From: Parapristionchus giblindavisi
Lineage: Eukaryota > Nematoda > Chromadorea > Rhabditida > Diplogasteridae
Assembly (NCBI GenBank): GCA_943737045.1
Contig: CALSFV010000069.1
Coordinates: 62,001 to 126,000, forward strand
Length of the DNA stretch: 64,000 nucleotides
Reading direction: 5' to 3'
Part shown: positions 30,506 to 42,876 of the stretch, in pieces
How the letters are laid out: each line of letters starts with the position of its first letter
Position numbering within the stretch: the first letter of the stretch is position 1
The notes under the pieces: model-generated
What the model was told of the DNA's origin: nothing
The model's input: only the letters and a program-made list of their open reading frames with translations
The model's database searches: none
Translations under genes and position numbers: made by a program

Positions 30506-33500
30506 TCATTCATTCATATCTTCGATAGAATCTTCTTTCTTCCAGATGAAGTTCATCCAACATCTCAGATATATTGATTGTGATGGAGATGAAGAATAAT
30601 AGGAGAAGATTGAATTGAAGATAATGAAAGAGGAAATGAATAATTAGAAATAGACGAATGATTGTTGATGATGAAGGATTGTCTATAATCATTCCTTCAT
30701 TCATTTATTAATATATATAGATAATATACCAAATGGATCCGATGCAATAGATGGAAGAGATGGAACTCTTCGAGATAATAATTGAGGTTTCAGTACAGGA
30801 AGACTATAATTAACAGGAGAACTCATTTCTAAATCAATTCAATCGATATTGAATATATAGTATAATAATAAATCTATACCCAATAGAGATATAGTTCGTT
30901 GTTCATTTGAAGTAATATATGATTTCAATGGTATAATAGGTGTAGATTGTGAAAATTCGATCCCATTTTAGTCAATACAAATATTGGAATAAGTCCATGT
31001 TTTTGTCCATTAATCTATATTCACTATTATCTATATTCACTTTCTCCACATAGAATATATTCAGAACATTCAAGATATTCTATAATGTTAGTATCAATAT
31101 TATAAATTATATTATTGATGTAATCATAATGATTTACCTGATTTATCTTCTCGTTTATCTCTTTTCAATGCTTTATAATAACCAAGTACTTTATCATCTT
31201 TCTTCTGTATCAATTTCTTCGGAATCTCAGCCAATGCTTTCTCAACAATGAATCGACAACTAAAATAATATCAATATTCTTATCCTTTAATATGTTTAAC
31301 TCACTTCAGATTAGTATTCATTATCCAATTATTAGCAATTACTCTTGTTTTCCTTATAATACTACACACAGAGAAAAATGTATACATATATATACATTCA
31401 ATGTATCACTATTTCCGCACCGATTACATATGTATGAACCTTTATACATTCAATGTATAAAGGGTGGTAGAGATCAAGCGCGAAGACGCATCTCGCCCAG
31501 GTCATTTCGATTCTCTCTAGGAGCGAAAACCTTTTGCAACTGTAACACTTCGCTAAATCACGATAGAGTTATTGTTGTATTGTTCTAATAGAATACTATT
31601 GAAAACTCGAAGTATACTTCCAGTTTCTTGTCTTTTTGCAGTTAAGCAAACCTTTTTCTCTCGTGATTCATTTAGTGTTTTACTAAAGTAACCCACTAAA
31701 TTTCTTACACAACAAAAAAATCAGCAAAAATGAAAAAAATGAATACAATGATCACTTGTTTGTAAGATCTCTTCGGATCATCATGATTAACAGGGAAAGT
31801 AGAAGCATGGAACCGAACCACCCACCCACCGCATACTAGCCAATCCCCCTACCCACTGCGCTACCCGGACATGCTGTCACACAGAGTAGAACTCATTGGC
31901 TTTACAAGAGGGAGACGTGCAACTCGTGCATGTTTTAGTGCAACCATAAAGCAGATGTACTCGTTATCGGGGGATATTCACTGGGAAACCCTTATGGTTT
32001 TTGGCACTTGAGCAAGACTGTTTTTTATTGTGATTGTACGATATAGAAAATACATTTGTATTGCTTTCCATTGACCAAACTAATAAAATAGGCAAAGCTA
32101 CTTATCCCCGCAAGAAATAAAAGTATGAATCTTCCAGGACAAATGCGAAACGTTTTAAGATACATCGTGTGTATTTTAACGTAGCAAGCTGATCGGCACT
32201 GTGAAAAGAAATGTTTTTAAAAAACCAATCTATGAAATTTTAATACAATTTACCAGACGTGCTTAAAAGATTTCACAAATGATATACAGCACAGCATATT
32301 TCCCCACCCCCAACTTTTAATGCAATCACCACGCTTCCCCCTATCCCTACGAATTATTGCCCCTTGAAAATTGAACATCAGACGTGAAAATTGTGTTTGT
32401 TGTTTTACAAACACAATTTTCACGTCTGATATTCAATTTTTTTTGTTTCACTCCATTTCTGAACTATTTTGTCGCAGAAAGATAAATTACGTAGCCTTAG
32501 AAATTTTTATTAATTTTTAGTTTTTGGCAACTGCCAAGCGAAAAAAACTAAAAAAAAAATGCTTCTACTTTCCCTGTTAATCATGATGATGCACACTCGG
32601 AAAATCAATCTCAAAGTTACTTTTTCGTCATGTCTTTTCCCTAGTTTCCTTAGGCATTTAATTGACATGCTTATAAAAAAATACAAGCTTTCCGCGATAA
32701 AATAATTCAGAAATTGTGTAAAACAACAGAAGCAATTCTCCTGATGTTCAAAGTTCACGGCGTAATAAATCGAGGGGATAAAGAGAGGCACTCGGGGATC
32801 TCTTTTCAAGTTGGAGAATCTGTTGTACTGTATGTACAGTACATCCCGTACACGGACGTCAAAGCTTCGTGCATTTGCGCACCAGTACTTTTTGTCACAC
32901 TCAACATGGACAAATTTATGCTAAAACGTAATTTACATCACACTGGTCTGAAAATTCATAGGTGTACTATATTGTTGTCTTACAATTAGTCTTAAAAAAT
33001 TACGATTAACACTTCAAGAATGGGAAAATATCCATACGTAATAAAATCGATGCGCGCATATATGATTCCATCTTTAAAACGTACTAAATCATCAAATTAA
33101 TTGCTCAACTTTTATAATGGGTCTTGTTTGGTATTTAGAAAATTTTTAGTGTCAACGATCAAAATATTGGCCCCACTAAAATTGCAAGTTTTTTTTATAC
33201 ATATAAGTTTATCTAATTCCTAAATGTATAAAGATAATCATACATTTATGTATCATTGATATGCACATAAATGTATGAAAATCGCCTTATACATTTATGT
33301 TTAAAACATTTTTTTCTGTGTGTAGGCTTCAATTCACTTTGAAGATCAGAGAACAATTGTCTGAATAGGATAGTTAATCATCTTTCAGATATGAGAAGAA
33401 TGATATACTTACTTCAGAAAAGAATGATTACTTATAAGAGCAGCTACTTTCTTTGTATGGATAGTTAGATAATAATTGAAGTTTACACAAATTCTTTCTA

Positions 33501-34270
33501 CTTTATTTAATCGTATTTCAATTCCTTCCAGAGTTGAATCACGAGGATTAAAATATTACGATAATATACGGTAGATACAGTAATCATAAAGTAACTACAG
33601 TAAGAACTACAGATTCTCCAAGACTACTGTATGAGGAATAGGACGATGATATGAAATCTGAAATAGATGGATTTATTGATTGATAAAATAAAGTATAGTA
33701 CACTCCACCTACAGTATACCTGGAAACAATTCTCAATAATAGGATGAAGATGAAAAAGTGCATATTGATCGGCATTCTTGAATACTGCCTTCATTGAATT
33801 TCTGAATTAAAAGATACGGTAAAATCGATCGATAAATATTACAGTATGACATACCGTAACATCTTTCATAGCTCATCTTCTGTGCGCCCGTTTCAGGGGC
33901 AAATTCAAGCTATAAATATAATTATAATTGATTATGATATTAATATAAAAGGAATACCTTAGTGGAAATAAACTTTCTATGTATGAATAATTACAATTAG
34001 CTAATAATTGAAGTTTACACAAATTCTTTCTACTTTTTTTTAATATTCATTCAGAGTTGAACCACCTTGCTTAACGGTAATATAAAGTAGATACAGTAAT
34101 CGTAAGTAAGCAACAAGTAAACACAGTAAGAACTGCAGATTCTTCAAGACTATTAAAGATAAAATAAAACAGACCAAATCAATAACTCCAATAGTCTTAG
34201 CTCTAATAGTGAATCGATAACTCTTCTTATTCAATGAATGTTTATTAATAGTAGATAGTTCTTGTTCCAA
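30506..34270 (-). CDS. unidentified gene; one exon split by an inverted-repeat element
   Basis: The clearest exons, in transcript order, end at 33413 ('IEIRLNKVERICVNFNYYLT', 'IHTKKVAALISNHSFL'), then 33360-33325 joined across the element to 31362-31305, then 31259-31138 ('RFIVEKALAEIPKKLIQKKD', 'YYKALKRDKRE'). Exons near 31000-30890 and 30830-30725 (PVNYSLPVLKPQLLSRRVPS) and a Ser-rich end near 30540-30700 are likely. An upstream exon may start at 34270 (MEQELSTINKHSLNKKSYRF). The first exons look like an amphipathic helical bundle, but I cannot name the family. Part of the 5' region is duplicated (see 33430-34160). The N-terminal model is uncertain. Confidence 0.5.
31365..33322. mobile_element. 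1,958-bp TA-flanked inverted-repeat element inside a coding exon
   Basis: Termini CACACAGAGAAAAATGT and ACATTTTTTTCTGTGTG, with TA on each side (31363-31364 and 33323-33324). Internal mirrored blocks include GATTAACAGGGAAAGTAGAAGCAT (31786-31809), mirrored near 32558-32583, and a 28-bp perfect hairpin at 32372-32437. TATACAT/ATGTATA repeats lie next to both ends. There is no transposase. Terminal bases resemble the CACTCACAG MITEs. Confidence 0.88.
31803..31878 (-). tRNA. tRNA-like sequence inside the exon-inserted element
   Basis: On the minus strand GGGTAGCGCAGTGGGTAGG resembles an A box and GGTGGTTCGGTTCCATGC a B box. The spacing is plausible but the anticodon region is odd. Probably a tRNA relic. 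Confidence 0.35.
33430..34160. repeat. local direct duplication of a gene segment, about 210 bp, 540 bp apart
   Basis: AATAATTGAAGTTTACACAAATTCTTTCTACTTT plus the following region, including AACTACAGATTCT(C/T)CAAGACTA, occurs near 33470-33625 and again near 34002-34160. In the 33.4-kb copy the exon is open on the minus strand; in the 34-kb copy it carries stops. This looks like an exon duplication with one copy decayed. Confidence 0.7.
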
Positions 34271-34985
34271 CGGAAGAAATATGAATAGACCTAGAATTGA
34301 ATTGAATTGAATTGAATATTATGAATGAATGAATGAATGAATGAATGGGTCAAATGAATAATTAATATATGTTTTTTCTCTAAGTGTATGAATAGGAAAA
34401 GTAGTTTTTAAGCGATATCATAAACTGGAGGAACACCAATTATACACTACAGTATAAACTATTAGTACCGTAATAAATGCAATTAGATCAGAATATTAAG
34501 CTTCTTCAGAAGTAGCCAACTCTTTGACGATGAAAATGACCTTACTTGGAATGAAGTGATGGAATTGATGGAGATGATATAGATGGTGTTGATTCATCTT
34601 GTACTACGTGTATATCGTCTATCTCAATAGAGATCAACTAAATGGATTACAATATCATCTAAATAGATTTGAATAGATCATCTAAATAGATTTGTTACAG
34701 TATCTATAATGTATAATTGAGTGAAGAAAACACTTAAGAAACAGAGAACGCTCGAAAATATTAAAACTCTGTTTTATTACACAAACGAGAACTACGAAAT
34801 ATAATCGGGATTGGAGTTAACCGTACAGAATTAAAACCTCGTAAAATCATCGGGGAATGATATATCGGGATATCCGATATATCGAGAAGGATAGGATATA
34901 GAAGTAAACAATAAGAGCTAGATAGAAAATAACAACTAGATCAAGAAGAATAAACAATAATATGAAGATGAATCAGTGAATTCGA

Positions 34986-35545
34986 TCAATTCCTTCAATA
35001 GTGGAAATAGAGAATCCGAATCGTTTTCGCACTTCAGCGTCATATTTATGTAGTGGCAAATGAATTGAGGCTGCCATCCAACTGGCGCAGGCATACGGAT
35101 ATCGTTTTCTAATACGATCAATAGATGCATGCATTGTTCTGAAAATCATTATCATTCATGAATTTATTATAACTTCAACTAACGCGATTGCCTTCATCAT
35201 TTTTTCCTTTTTACTAATTACTCCTTCAAACTTAGCATCTTCGACATGAACTACGACCATGTCACTTTCATCACTTGGAAGGTCTATTCTACATACAATA
35301 CACTTAACTCTTCTTAGAATAGGCAAATCTGATTGCATATCATCTGTAAGGATATTAATAATCAATAAATCGTGAATAAATAAAAGAGAAGAGGTGAAGT
35401 ATACTATTCGCCATATATGACAGCGTTCAAGGAGATGAACATATTAACTAGTTTAATAAAATACTTACAATTGGCAGGTATAATTATAAACTTCTCATGA
35501 TTGTGGTCATGACGATAAGATAAATAGATTTTTAATTTGTATTAT
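34986..35545 (-). CDS. small unidentified intron-containing gene
   Basis: Two exons join in phase: 35366 down to about 35182, with 'CIVCRIDLPSDESDMVVVHV', and 35147 down to 34978, with 'HASIDRIRKRYPYACASWMA' and a stop after GIDRIH. The intron starts GTTAGT and ends TTTTCAG (about 46 nt). A further upstream exon near 35530-35475 ('YRHDHNHEKFIIIPAN') is possible. The HNHE and CxxC pieces vaguely recall DNA-binding zinc domains of transposase-related proteins, but nothing firm. Confidence 0.45.
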
Positions 35546-35623
35546 TTGTGAAACAAGTAAATAATATACCACGTTGAGATCAATGAATATGAAAGGTAAA
35601 ATAGAAAAGAGATCAATAATTAT

Positions 35624-38399
35624 CTATTTTGTTGATTTGTAAGTCATAATGATAATGATGATAGATGATGTAGCCACACAAGATATGATAGAGACTAGAA
35701 AACTAAATGTAGAAATAGAAAAACAAAGAGATGATGGGAGATATGATGAAGAAGAATCTATAGAGGAATGATGAGATGGAATAGATGAATCAGAATCTAA
35801 TATGTTTAATCGAGATGAATGAAGTGTCCATGTTGATAAAGATGATGAATGAATAGATCGACGTTTACGAGAAGATGAAGATAATGAACAATCAGGAGGC
35901 TATAATGTAATGATTATGATTGAATGAATAGATAGATGAATACAGTGATTGTAGAACATTCAATATCTCCATTCTTCATACATAATGATATTGAACATTG
36001 AAAGTCCATTATTGATCGATCAGGAAATTTGAATACATAAGCATCAAGAGATGCAGATAATGATGATGATGAATAGATTGGATTACCCAATACATAATCA
36101 TCTAATGAACATCTCAAATTTATCTATTCGATTTTCTTCTTTAGGAAAAGGAATAAAATTAAAAATATGTGGAAAAATATTCGAAATATGATTATCAAGT
36201 TAAAACTAAAAAAAAAGAAACTTTCAGAAAATAAATAAAAAATATTTAATCTGACCCTCGTTCATCAATAACTCTTCTTCTTTCTCCATTACCATCTTCA
36301 ACTGAACAATCATGAATAAGAAGAGAATAAATATCTAAATAATATTAATAATGAATAATAAATTGTATAGATATGATACCAGGATCAGAAGCAGTACAAC
36401 TCCATTCATGTCTTACTATTTCTCCTACTTGAACATTACGAATTAATTCATTATTCTTTCCTTTAATACGATAATCGCATGATATGGGCTCTACACTACG
36501 AGATAGATTCAATGCTTTTTGCATTCTGAAATAAACAAGTATATCGACAAAAGTATTTGTATTTCATTCATTAAAAATGTTCCATGGGATTTGATCTCTA
36601 AAACGCTAATCAAATTTCATTTGATGGAGTCGATCGAATGATCAAATACAACAACAAACAAAACAACAAATTAATTTCCAATAATTAATAATAATTAATA
36701 ATAATAATAATTAATAAACAAATAATTAAATAAAAACACAACCACAAGGGTAAAGGCTTTTCGAGTAATTTTATTTCGAAAAAAAAAACCGAGACACTTT
36801 CCTTTTTAGAATCCCGCACGAAAACGAAGAGGCGACGATCTTTTATCAAAAATTAAACTGAGAATTTCCAAATCTTATTTAAAAAAAATGAAAGTTTATT
36901 GAAGTTATTTTGCATTGCCTTGAGTGTCTCTCAAGGGCAGTAGTATTTTAATTATGTTAGCCCTCTCTAAGCTGAGATATGCATCTCACTTTTCACGTTT
37001 TTACGGAATTTGAAAAAAAAACATTGTGATTTTTCAAATCTATTTGTATTTCGAAATATTTAGCTTTTTTTGGTCGAACAAGAAAAAATTGAAAACAGCG
37101 AAAAAAAAACGAAAAACGAAAAACGAAAAACAAAAAGGCGAGCCCTGATCGTCGATGTATGTACTTGGATATGGCTCATTACATATTTTAATTTAAAAAA
37201 TCATGGAATTATTAAGTGTTCTAAAATTTTTTAACCTTTTTTCAGAAAATCCCACGTTGTTTTCAAATATTGGGCAACTATCATGGAATAAGAAAGAGAT
37301 GGTGGTCAATTGCCGAGAGTTATAAAGTAAATAATCTATTTATAATGGAATAAAAATGCAAGAGCTAATTTAATGAATACATATATGAATAATTGCACGA
37401 AAGAAATTTTCTGGAAACGTTCCCTAATTCACAAAAACGAAACTTAATTTTAGTAAATTGAAGCTTAATTTAACTTAATTGAAACTTAATTTGATAAAAA
37501 TTTGAACCTAATTATGACACAAAATTTTCTAATTTTAATCAAATTTAGTTTCGATTTTTGTAAATTAAGTTTCAATTTTTCATGCTGTGTAATGGATTAA
37601 TAATATATTGAACATACTGAACATCGAATTTAGCTGATATGATTCGATTACTTTCTCCATAAATACATTGAACACGATATGCTCGATCTAATTTAGTAAT
37701 GAATGATTGATGAAATGATACAACAGCGACAAATGATAAACGAATACTAGGTGGTGATGCCTAAAACTATTATTATTTCATTATAAATCAATGAATAATT
37801 CTTACAATACGATCTCGTTGCATATTACATTGATCTAATGGAATAGTCATTTGAATGATATTAGATGATTCTCTTTTCCTTCTTTTATCATTACATTCAC
37901 AAGGAGGACAATATCCTTCTCAAATTTTATTTATTCATTATATTATTATCAAAATAGTAGTTATAATTACCAGAATCAGGAAATCGACCAATCTTTCCTT
38001 CTTCAACATTCCATTTTTGTGATCTATTAATAGGAGTGAAAGTATCTAAATGAAATAATCAATAAATATCTTTATCTTCTATATCCATACCATATTCCTC
38101 AATAGGTATTCCATTTGTATAATCTCGAATACATTCTTTATTCGTATGTTCACCCTTTACATACAATTTTCCTTTGTATGGATGAGCCTGTTTCAATAGA
38201 AGAATGAATGAATAGAATGACAATGAGATTGAATGAACTAACAGTTTGTAATTCAACTCTTATAACATCATCTTCACAAGATATTATAGGTAAACCTGAA
38301 GATACATAACACTATTATATACTATACAATTATATCGTTTGACTAGTTCCATTCCGACTATATCTATATAATAGAAATGAACGAACCAATTACTGAATT
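35624..38399 (-). CDS. ZP-domain cuticlin-like membrane protein
   Basis: Cuticlins are extracellular matrix proteins of the nematode cuticle. Exons in order on the minus strand carry the ZP landmarks: 'NSVIG' + 'LPIISCEDDVIRVELQT', 'PYKGKLYVKGEHTNKECI', 'SNIIQMTIPLDQCNMQRDRI', 'SFHQSFITKLDRAYRVQCIY', 'SCDYRIKGK', 'VGEIVRHEWSC', 'IHDCSVEDGNGERRRVIDERG', 'CSLDDYVLG', 'AYVFKFPDRSIMDFQCSISLC' and 'PPDCS'. A furin site RKRR and a C-terminal span (FSFLVSIISCVATSSIIIIM) before the stop at 35624 complete the layout. The signal-peptide exon lies upstream, probably within 38450-38700, but I could not fix it. One intron uses an unusual GTCAGA donor. Family identity is strong; no specific CUT name can be given. 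Confidence 0.85.
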
Positions 38400-38499
38400 C
38401 TGTGAAGATAATGATAATTGAATCTAAATGAATGTATGTTAGAATCACTCAAAAAAGATTTCTTTCTCTTTCTCTTTTTGTATTCTAAACCGAAAATGT

Positions 38500-38620
38500 A
38501 ATAGGTCATAATGAAGGTGAGAGAATAGATGTGAAGGTGTGAGGAGGGAGGGGACGACGAGGAAGAGGAAGAGGAAGAGGGAGAGGGAAAGGAAGAGGGA
38601 GAGAGGAAGGGGTAATTTGT
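38500..38620. repeat. purine-rich low-complexity tract
   Basis: Runs of GAGGAAGAGG-type sequence. On the minus strand it reads Ser/Pro-rich in one frame and Leu-rich in another; either might be part of the ZP gene's first exon. Confidence 0.6.
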
Positions 38621-38699
38621 ACTTGGAATAATTGTTGAGGGTGAGTAATTAGTATAGATGCCATACAAAAGAATGAAGAAGGTCATAAGAGGAACGAAG

Positions 38700-39450
38700 G
38701 AGAAGAAGAATTTGGTATAAGATGGAATAAGAATATGGATAGATGAAAGTACTACTTGTATGAATACATCTATCTATCTATCTATCTATGAATATATCTA
38801 TCTATACGACTATAGATACACTTGACCCTCTCCATCTATTCACATCATATACTAATATTTTAGGTGAAATTTGTGAAGAAAGTTTGACTAGGCTTGATGA
38901 AGATAACAATAAAGAATGATCAGTGGAACCATCTCATATCGCTACAGATAACCCTTACAACCTTACCCTTGTTAGTTCATCTATCGATGGTCTTTAAAAA
39001 TATACAAAAATAAATGTTAAAAAGCTACCTGGTATAAGAGGATAAGTAAAAGATGAAGTGTTAAATACATTACAATAGATTATTTCATCTATCTAACATA
39101 TGGAGATGAATAACTCAATATAAGAATGTACAAGACTATAAGTGTACTTACTCATCTCTCTTTCTATACTCTCTTAGACTCCGCCCCCTCGATTCATTGT
39201 ATACCATATGTGTACTCTTCTTGACACATATAGAAGAAGAGAGATGAAGCTAAACGTATTCTATAGTTTAGTATGATGTAGTTCATGTATCGATTTATTC
39301 ATTCATTCATTTATTCATTGAGATTAATAAAATAGAAGAATTGATTAAATAAGAATTAGATACTGATACAGACGAGATGAAAGATGAGTGTACAACCAAT
39401 TATGATTGATAAATCAAGAATAACAAGAACAGACAAATCAATTTTAAAAA
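38700..39450. other. no gene identified between the ZP gene and CCP6
   Basis: Contains a CTATCTATCTAT run at 38767-38815 and no splice-consistent coding exons. Probably the CCP6 3' end and the ZP promoter. Confidence 0.5.
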
Positions 39451-39451
39451 A

Positions 39452-41422
39452 TTAACCAATCTTAGTTCCTTTCATCTTTAATGAAGTTTTGTTGATTAAA
39501 AATGAATTGAATGTTGATACAACATTCAATGTTCTTTCTTCATTCATTACTTCTATGAAATGAAGTATTGATATTCCCAAATTCTCTCCCAAACATTCAT
39601 CTGAAATACACATTGTTTACATCTTTGTTTACTACTTTGTATACATACATTTGCATGATAGATAAGGTATAGGTTTAGAAGATATACAATCATTAGGACG
39701 ATATGAAAAGAATGATACTTCTAATGTAAAACATTGACATGATAGAATAGCTCCCATTGCTCTTAATCAATCAATTCATTCATTATATCAAATATATCAA
39801 TATAAACCTTCTTCCTGTTCCTTCTTTATCTGCATTTCTATTGAATTGAGTTGATCCCAATGAGAAATCGTCTGATAGTCTATCTAAGGCATGAGGTAGC
39901 CATAACTGACGTTCTCTATATTATAATATCGATTAAATCGATTATTGATTGATCTAACCTTGATTGGTTATTCCATGGAGTGTTTCCATATAAGAAACTA
40001 TTTGTCTTTTGCGAATGAGAATGAATATCAATATATAGAACAATTTCGACCATCTAAGATATTTCAATCAATAAAGAACAAGGATCATATATGAGATCAT
40101 TGTACATTAGGTAATCAAATTCAAAATCGATAAACTATTGTTGGAATGATTACGGTAGATGAAATAAAAGGGATTACGGTATACAGGATTAGATTCATAT
40201 TGTACAAATAGATTCCTTGTAGCATATATAGTTGGTTGAGCCCATGAGGATGGTCGTATCCAATGACGATTCAAATCCATTCCAAGTAATGAACATCTTA
40301 TAAAGATCAAAGATCAAAGATCATTCATGACCTTCCATATTAGATCTATGTATATACCTGTAATTACCCAATACAACTCCATCAGGATTGAGCATTGGAA
40401 CGATTTTGAATGAACATTCACTTCTTAATTTAATCGCCCTTGGATCATCGCTTACCAGAAATTCAATGAGTCCTATACGGAAAAGATTACGGTAGATGGA
40501 ATAAAAAGGATTATGGTATATGGTCTGATTACCTTGTACAACATGGCTAGATGGACTTTCACCAGGATGTACTCTAGATGTTATAAATATCATCTTCTTT
40601 CTTTTATTCAATTTATTTTCATCTTCTATTGTTATTAATTCAACTTCTCGTTTTTGCTAAAAAATGAAATGTATTCACACTTTTTGTTTGTATAAACTTA
40701 CAACACTCTCTGTTAAAACTCTTCGCGTGAAATAAGTCAAGTTCCTTGTCTCTATTCTATTGAGAAATAACTTCAATTGGGAATAAGTATACGGTATTGA
40801 ATAAGCAAAGTATACCTGTAAACTACGGAATGTGTATGATCATATTGATTAATTATGATTACTTTTTGAGGGTCATCGAAAACATGAGCAAATGATAGAA
40901 TAAAACGATCAGAATGAAGAGATGATCGATAATAATATAGATGTTTTGCAGATATCCGTTGCCTATTTGATATATTGATTGATAGATCGATAGATACAGT
41001 ATACCATCTATCTTCATTTTCTCTTCTCAATACAGGAGCAGCACCTCCAGTATCAAATAATGAACGAAGTTTAGAAAAGTTAACTATATTCAAAACTACT
41101 CTCTATAAAGAATATTGAGTAATCGGTAAAGTACACTATACAGTACACCTGTTTCTCAGTTGCATTTTCAACAGCAAAATAGAACCATACACGATATTTA
41201 GAGTTACAAGTATCTGGACGAATGAATAGATCATATTCAAAATTAGATATAGAATCAACACGTCCAAGATTACCTACAATATACCAATTCTATCAATAAA
41301 ATACAGTACTTATTCATACCAGATTCAAAATCAGCATCAAATACTAATTGTCCTTTAGGAGGATATTGAAAAGGAAATCGAACATTTCCAACGGTAGTCA
41401 TGACTAGTGTCCCTCTTTCCAT
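39452..41422 (-). CDS. ccpp-6: cytosolic carboxypeptidase 6 (AGBL4) homologue
   Basis: CCP6-type M14 carboxypeptidases remove glutamates from polyglutamylated tubulin and other proteins. Twelve exons (41422-41320, 41273-41149, 41102-41005, 40962-40863, 40815-40702, 40656-40533, 40472-40358, 40296-40185, 40053-39959, 39915-39808, 39761-39649, 39600-39452) total 1,356 nt: 451 residues plus stop. The N-domain has '[20 protein letters not shown]', 'RPDTC' and '[14 protein letters not shown]'. The zinc and catalytic set is complete: HPGE, '[14 protein letters not shown]', 'GMDLNRHW', '[12 protein letters not shown]' (third zinc His) and '[10 protein letters not shown]' (catalytic Glu). The FESGNLGRVD and FYSY signatures fit CCP6 better than CCP1 or CCP5. 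Introns are about 40-60 nt. Confidence 0.93.
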
Positions 41423-41616
41423 TTCCGGAATCTACTTCATCCATTCAATTCAGTCAACCATAAATATACAAACTCAATCATTCATTTATTCATTCCACAC
41501 AAATAGCCAATAATCAAACTATAGTAGTCTTAGATACAATAGATGGAAAAGGTTCAAAAAGCACGTTACATGAAATATAATAAATAGTATAGTTCTTAGG
41601 TGTTAATGGATGATAT

Positions 41617-42786
41617 TCATGAACGTGAACGAGAACGACTGCGACTATGAGAACGAGATGGTGATCTATAATAATCATATTGTATAACAATATTATTGAT
41701 TGATAGGCATTCAATTAATTAATATTAAAATTGAAATGATAAATAAAGGAAAGAACAAACCTGCTCTTTCTTTCATCATTCTTACGTGGAGAAGCAGAAC
41801 GTGAACGTGAACGAGATCTCTTTGGTGATCTGAAATGATAATACTTATAATACTTCATCATATAGTCCGTATAAAATGTACTTGTGTAATTGCCTTGCTA
41901 CTGGCTGCTAAACAGAGAAAGAACTCGATCCACTCTCCACTATTTCCTCCCTTCCTTCCTCACTCTCTCTGATTTACCTACTATCTCACTTTTGTGGGTC
42001 TGGCTGGGTACTCACGTACCAAATAAACAAGTGTATTTTATAGGGTCAATATAAATATCATGTACCTGCTTCTACTTTTAGATCGTTCTTCAGATCTATT
42101 ACGTGATGGAGGTGAACGAGTACGTGATCTTCTTCTTGTATATGGAGAACGTGAACGAGATCGTGACCTTAACCATCAACTTCCTCCCCCTTTATAGTGT
42201 CAAGAGTGTTCAGCACACTCCTAGCAACAGCAAACTCAGCAACTGCGACTGCACACCAGCTACTGCTAGACACAGCCATCTGTTAAGAAATACCACTAGT
42301 CAATCACTATTGAAATATCTATACGCATCATATAGTTATCTAATACAAATATCTATTATCAAACATATTCATCATATTCATTGAATGAACAATCATCATA
42401 AAGTAGTATACCTTCTACGACCTCCTCCACCTCCGCGAGAGCCTGATTCATCGACTGGTCTATCATACTTAGCAATCGATACACGTATCTCTCGTCCATC
42501 TATGAACTTTCCATCCGTTTTATCCAAAGCATATTCAGCATCTCGACGACTATAATATATCATATTTAGTACACAAACACTCAAGAATATCATACCTGTA
42601 GAAACGAACAAATCCAAATCCTCGACTCTGTCGATTATAACGATCACGGGGAATATGAATATCTCCAATCTCTCCGTATTTATCGAAAAGTCTACGGAGA
42701 TCAGCAGGGGATGTGTTGTATGAGATATTATCCACTTTGAGTGAAACCAAACCCTCGATTTGAGGAGGAGCGCGTCCTCTCGACAT
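41617..42786 (-). CDS. rsp-4: SR splicing factor SRSF2 (SC35)
   Basis: SRSF2 binds exonic enhancers and recruits the spliceosome. Five exons (42786-42596, 42549-42412, 42167-42066, 41829-41761, 41665-41617) total 549 nt, 182 residues. One RRM: RNP2-like '[20 protein letters not shown]', then '[18 protein letters not shown]' with RNP1 RGFGFVRF, then '[13 protein letters not shown]'. A glycine-rich linker and a short RS domain ending SRSRSRSRS follow. It is shorter than vertebrate SRSF2 (221) but like invertebrate versions. The introns at 41830-42065 and 42168-42411 are unusually long and might hold regulatory (poison) sequences. It lies 90 bp downstream of NUDT9 on the same strand. The symbol is the C. 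elegans name for this family. Confidence 0.92.
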
Positions 42787-42876
42787 GCTAAACAACACAA
42801 TACTAATTGGAAATAATTTATAAATACGAATAGTGAGAAGAACAACACGACAATGAAAACGATATGAAATGCATAT

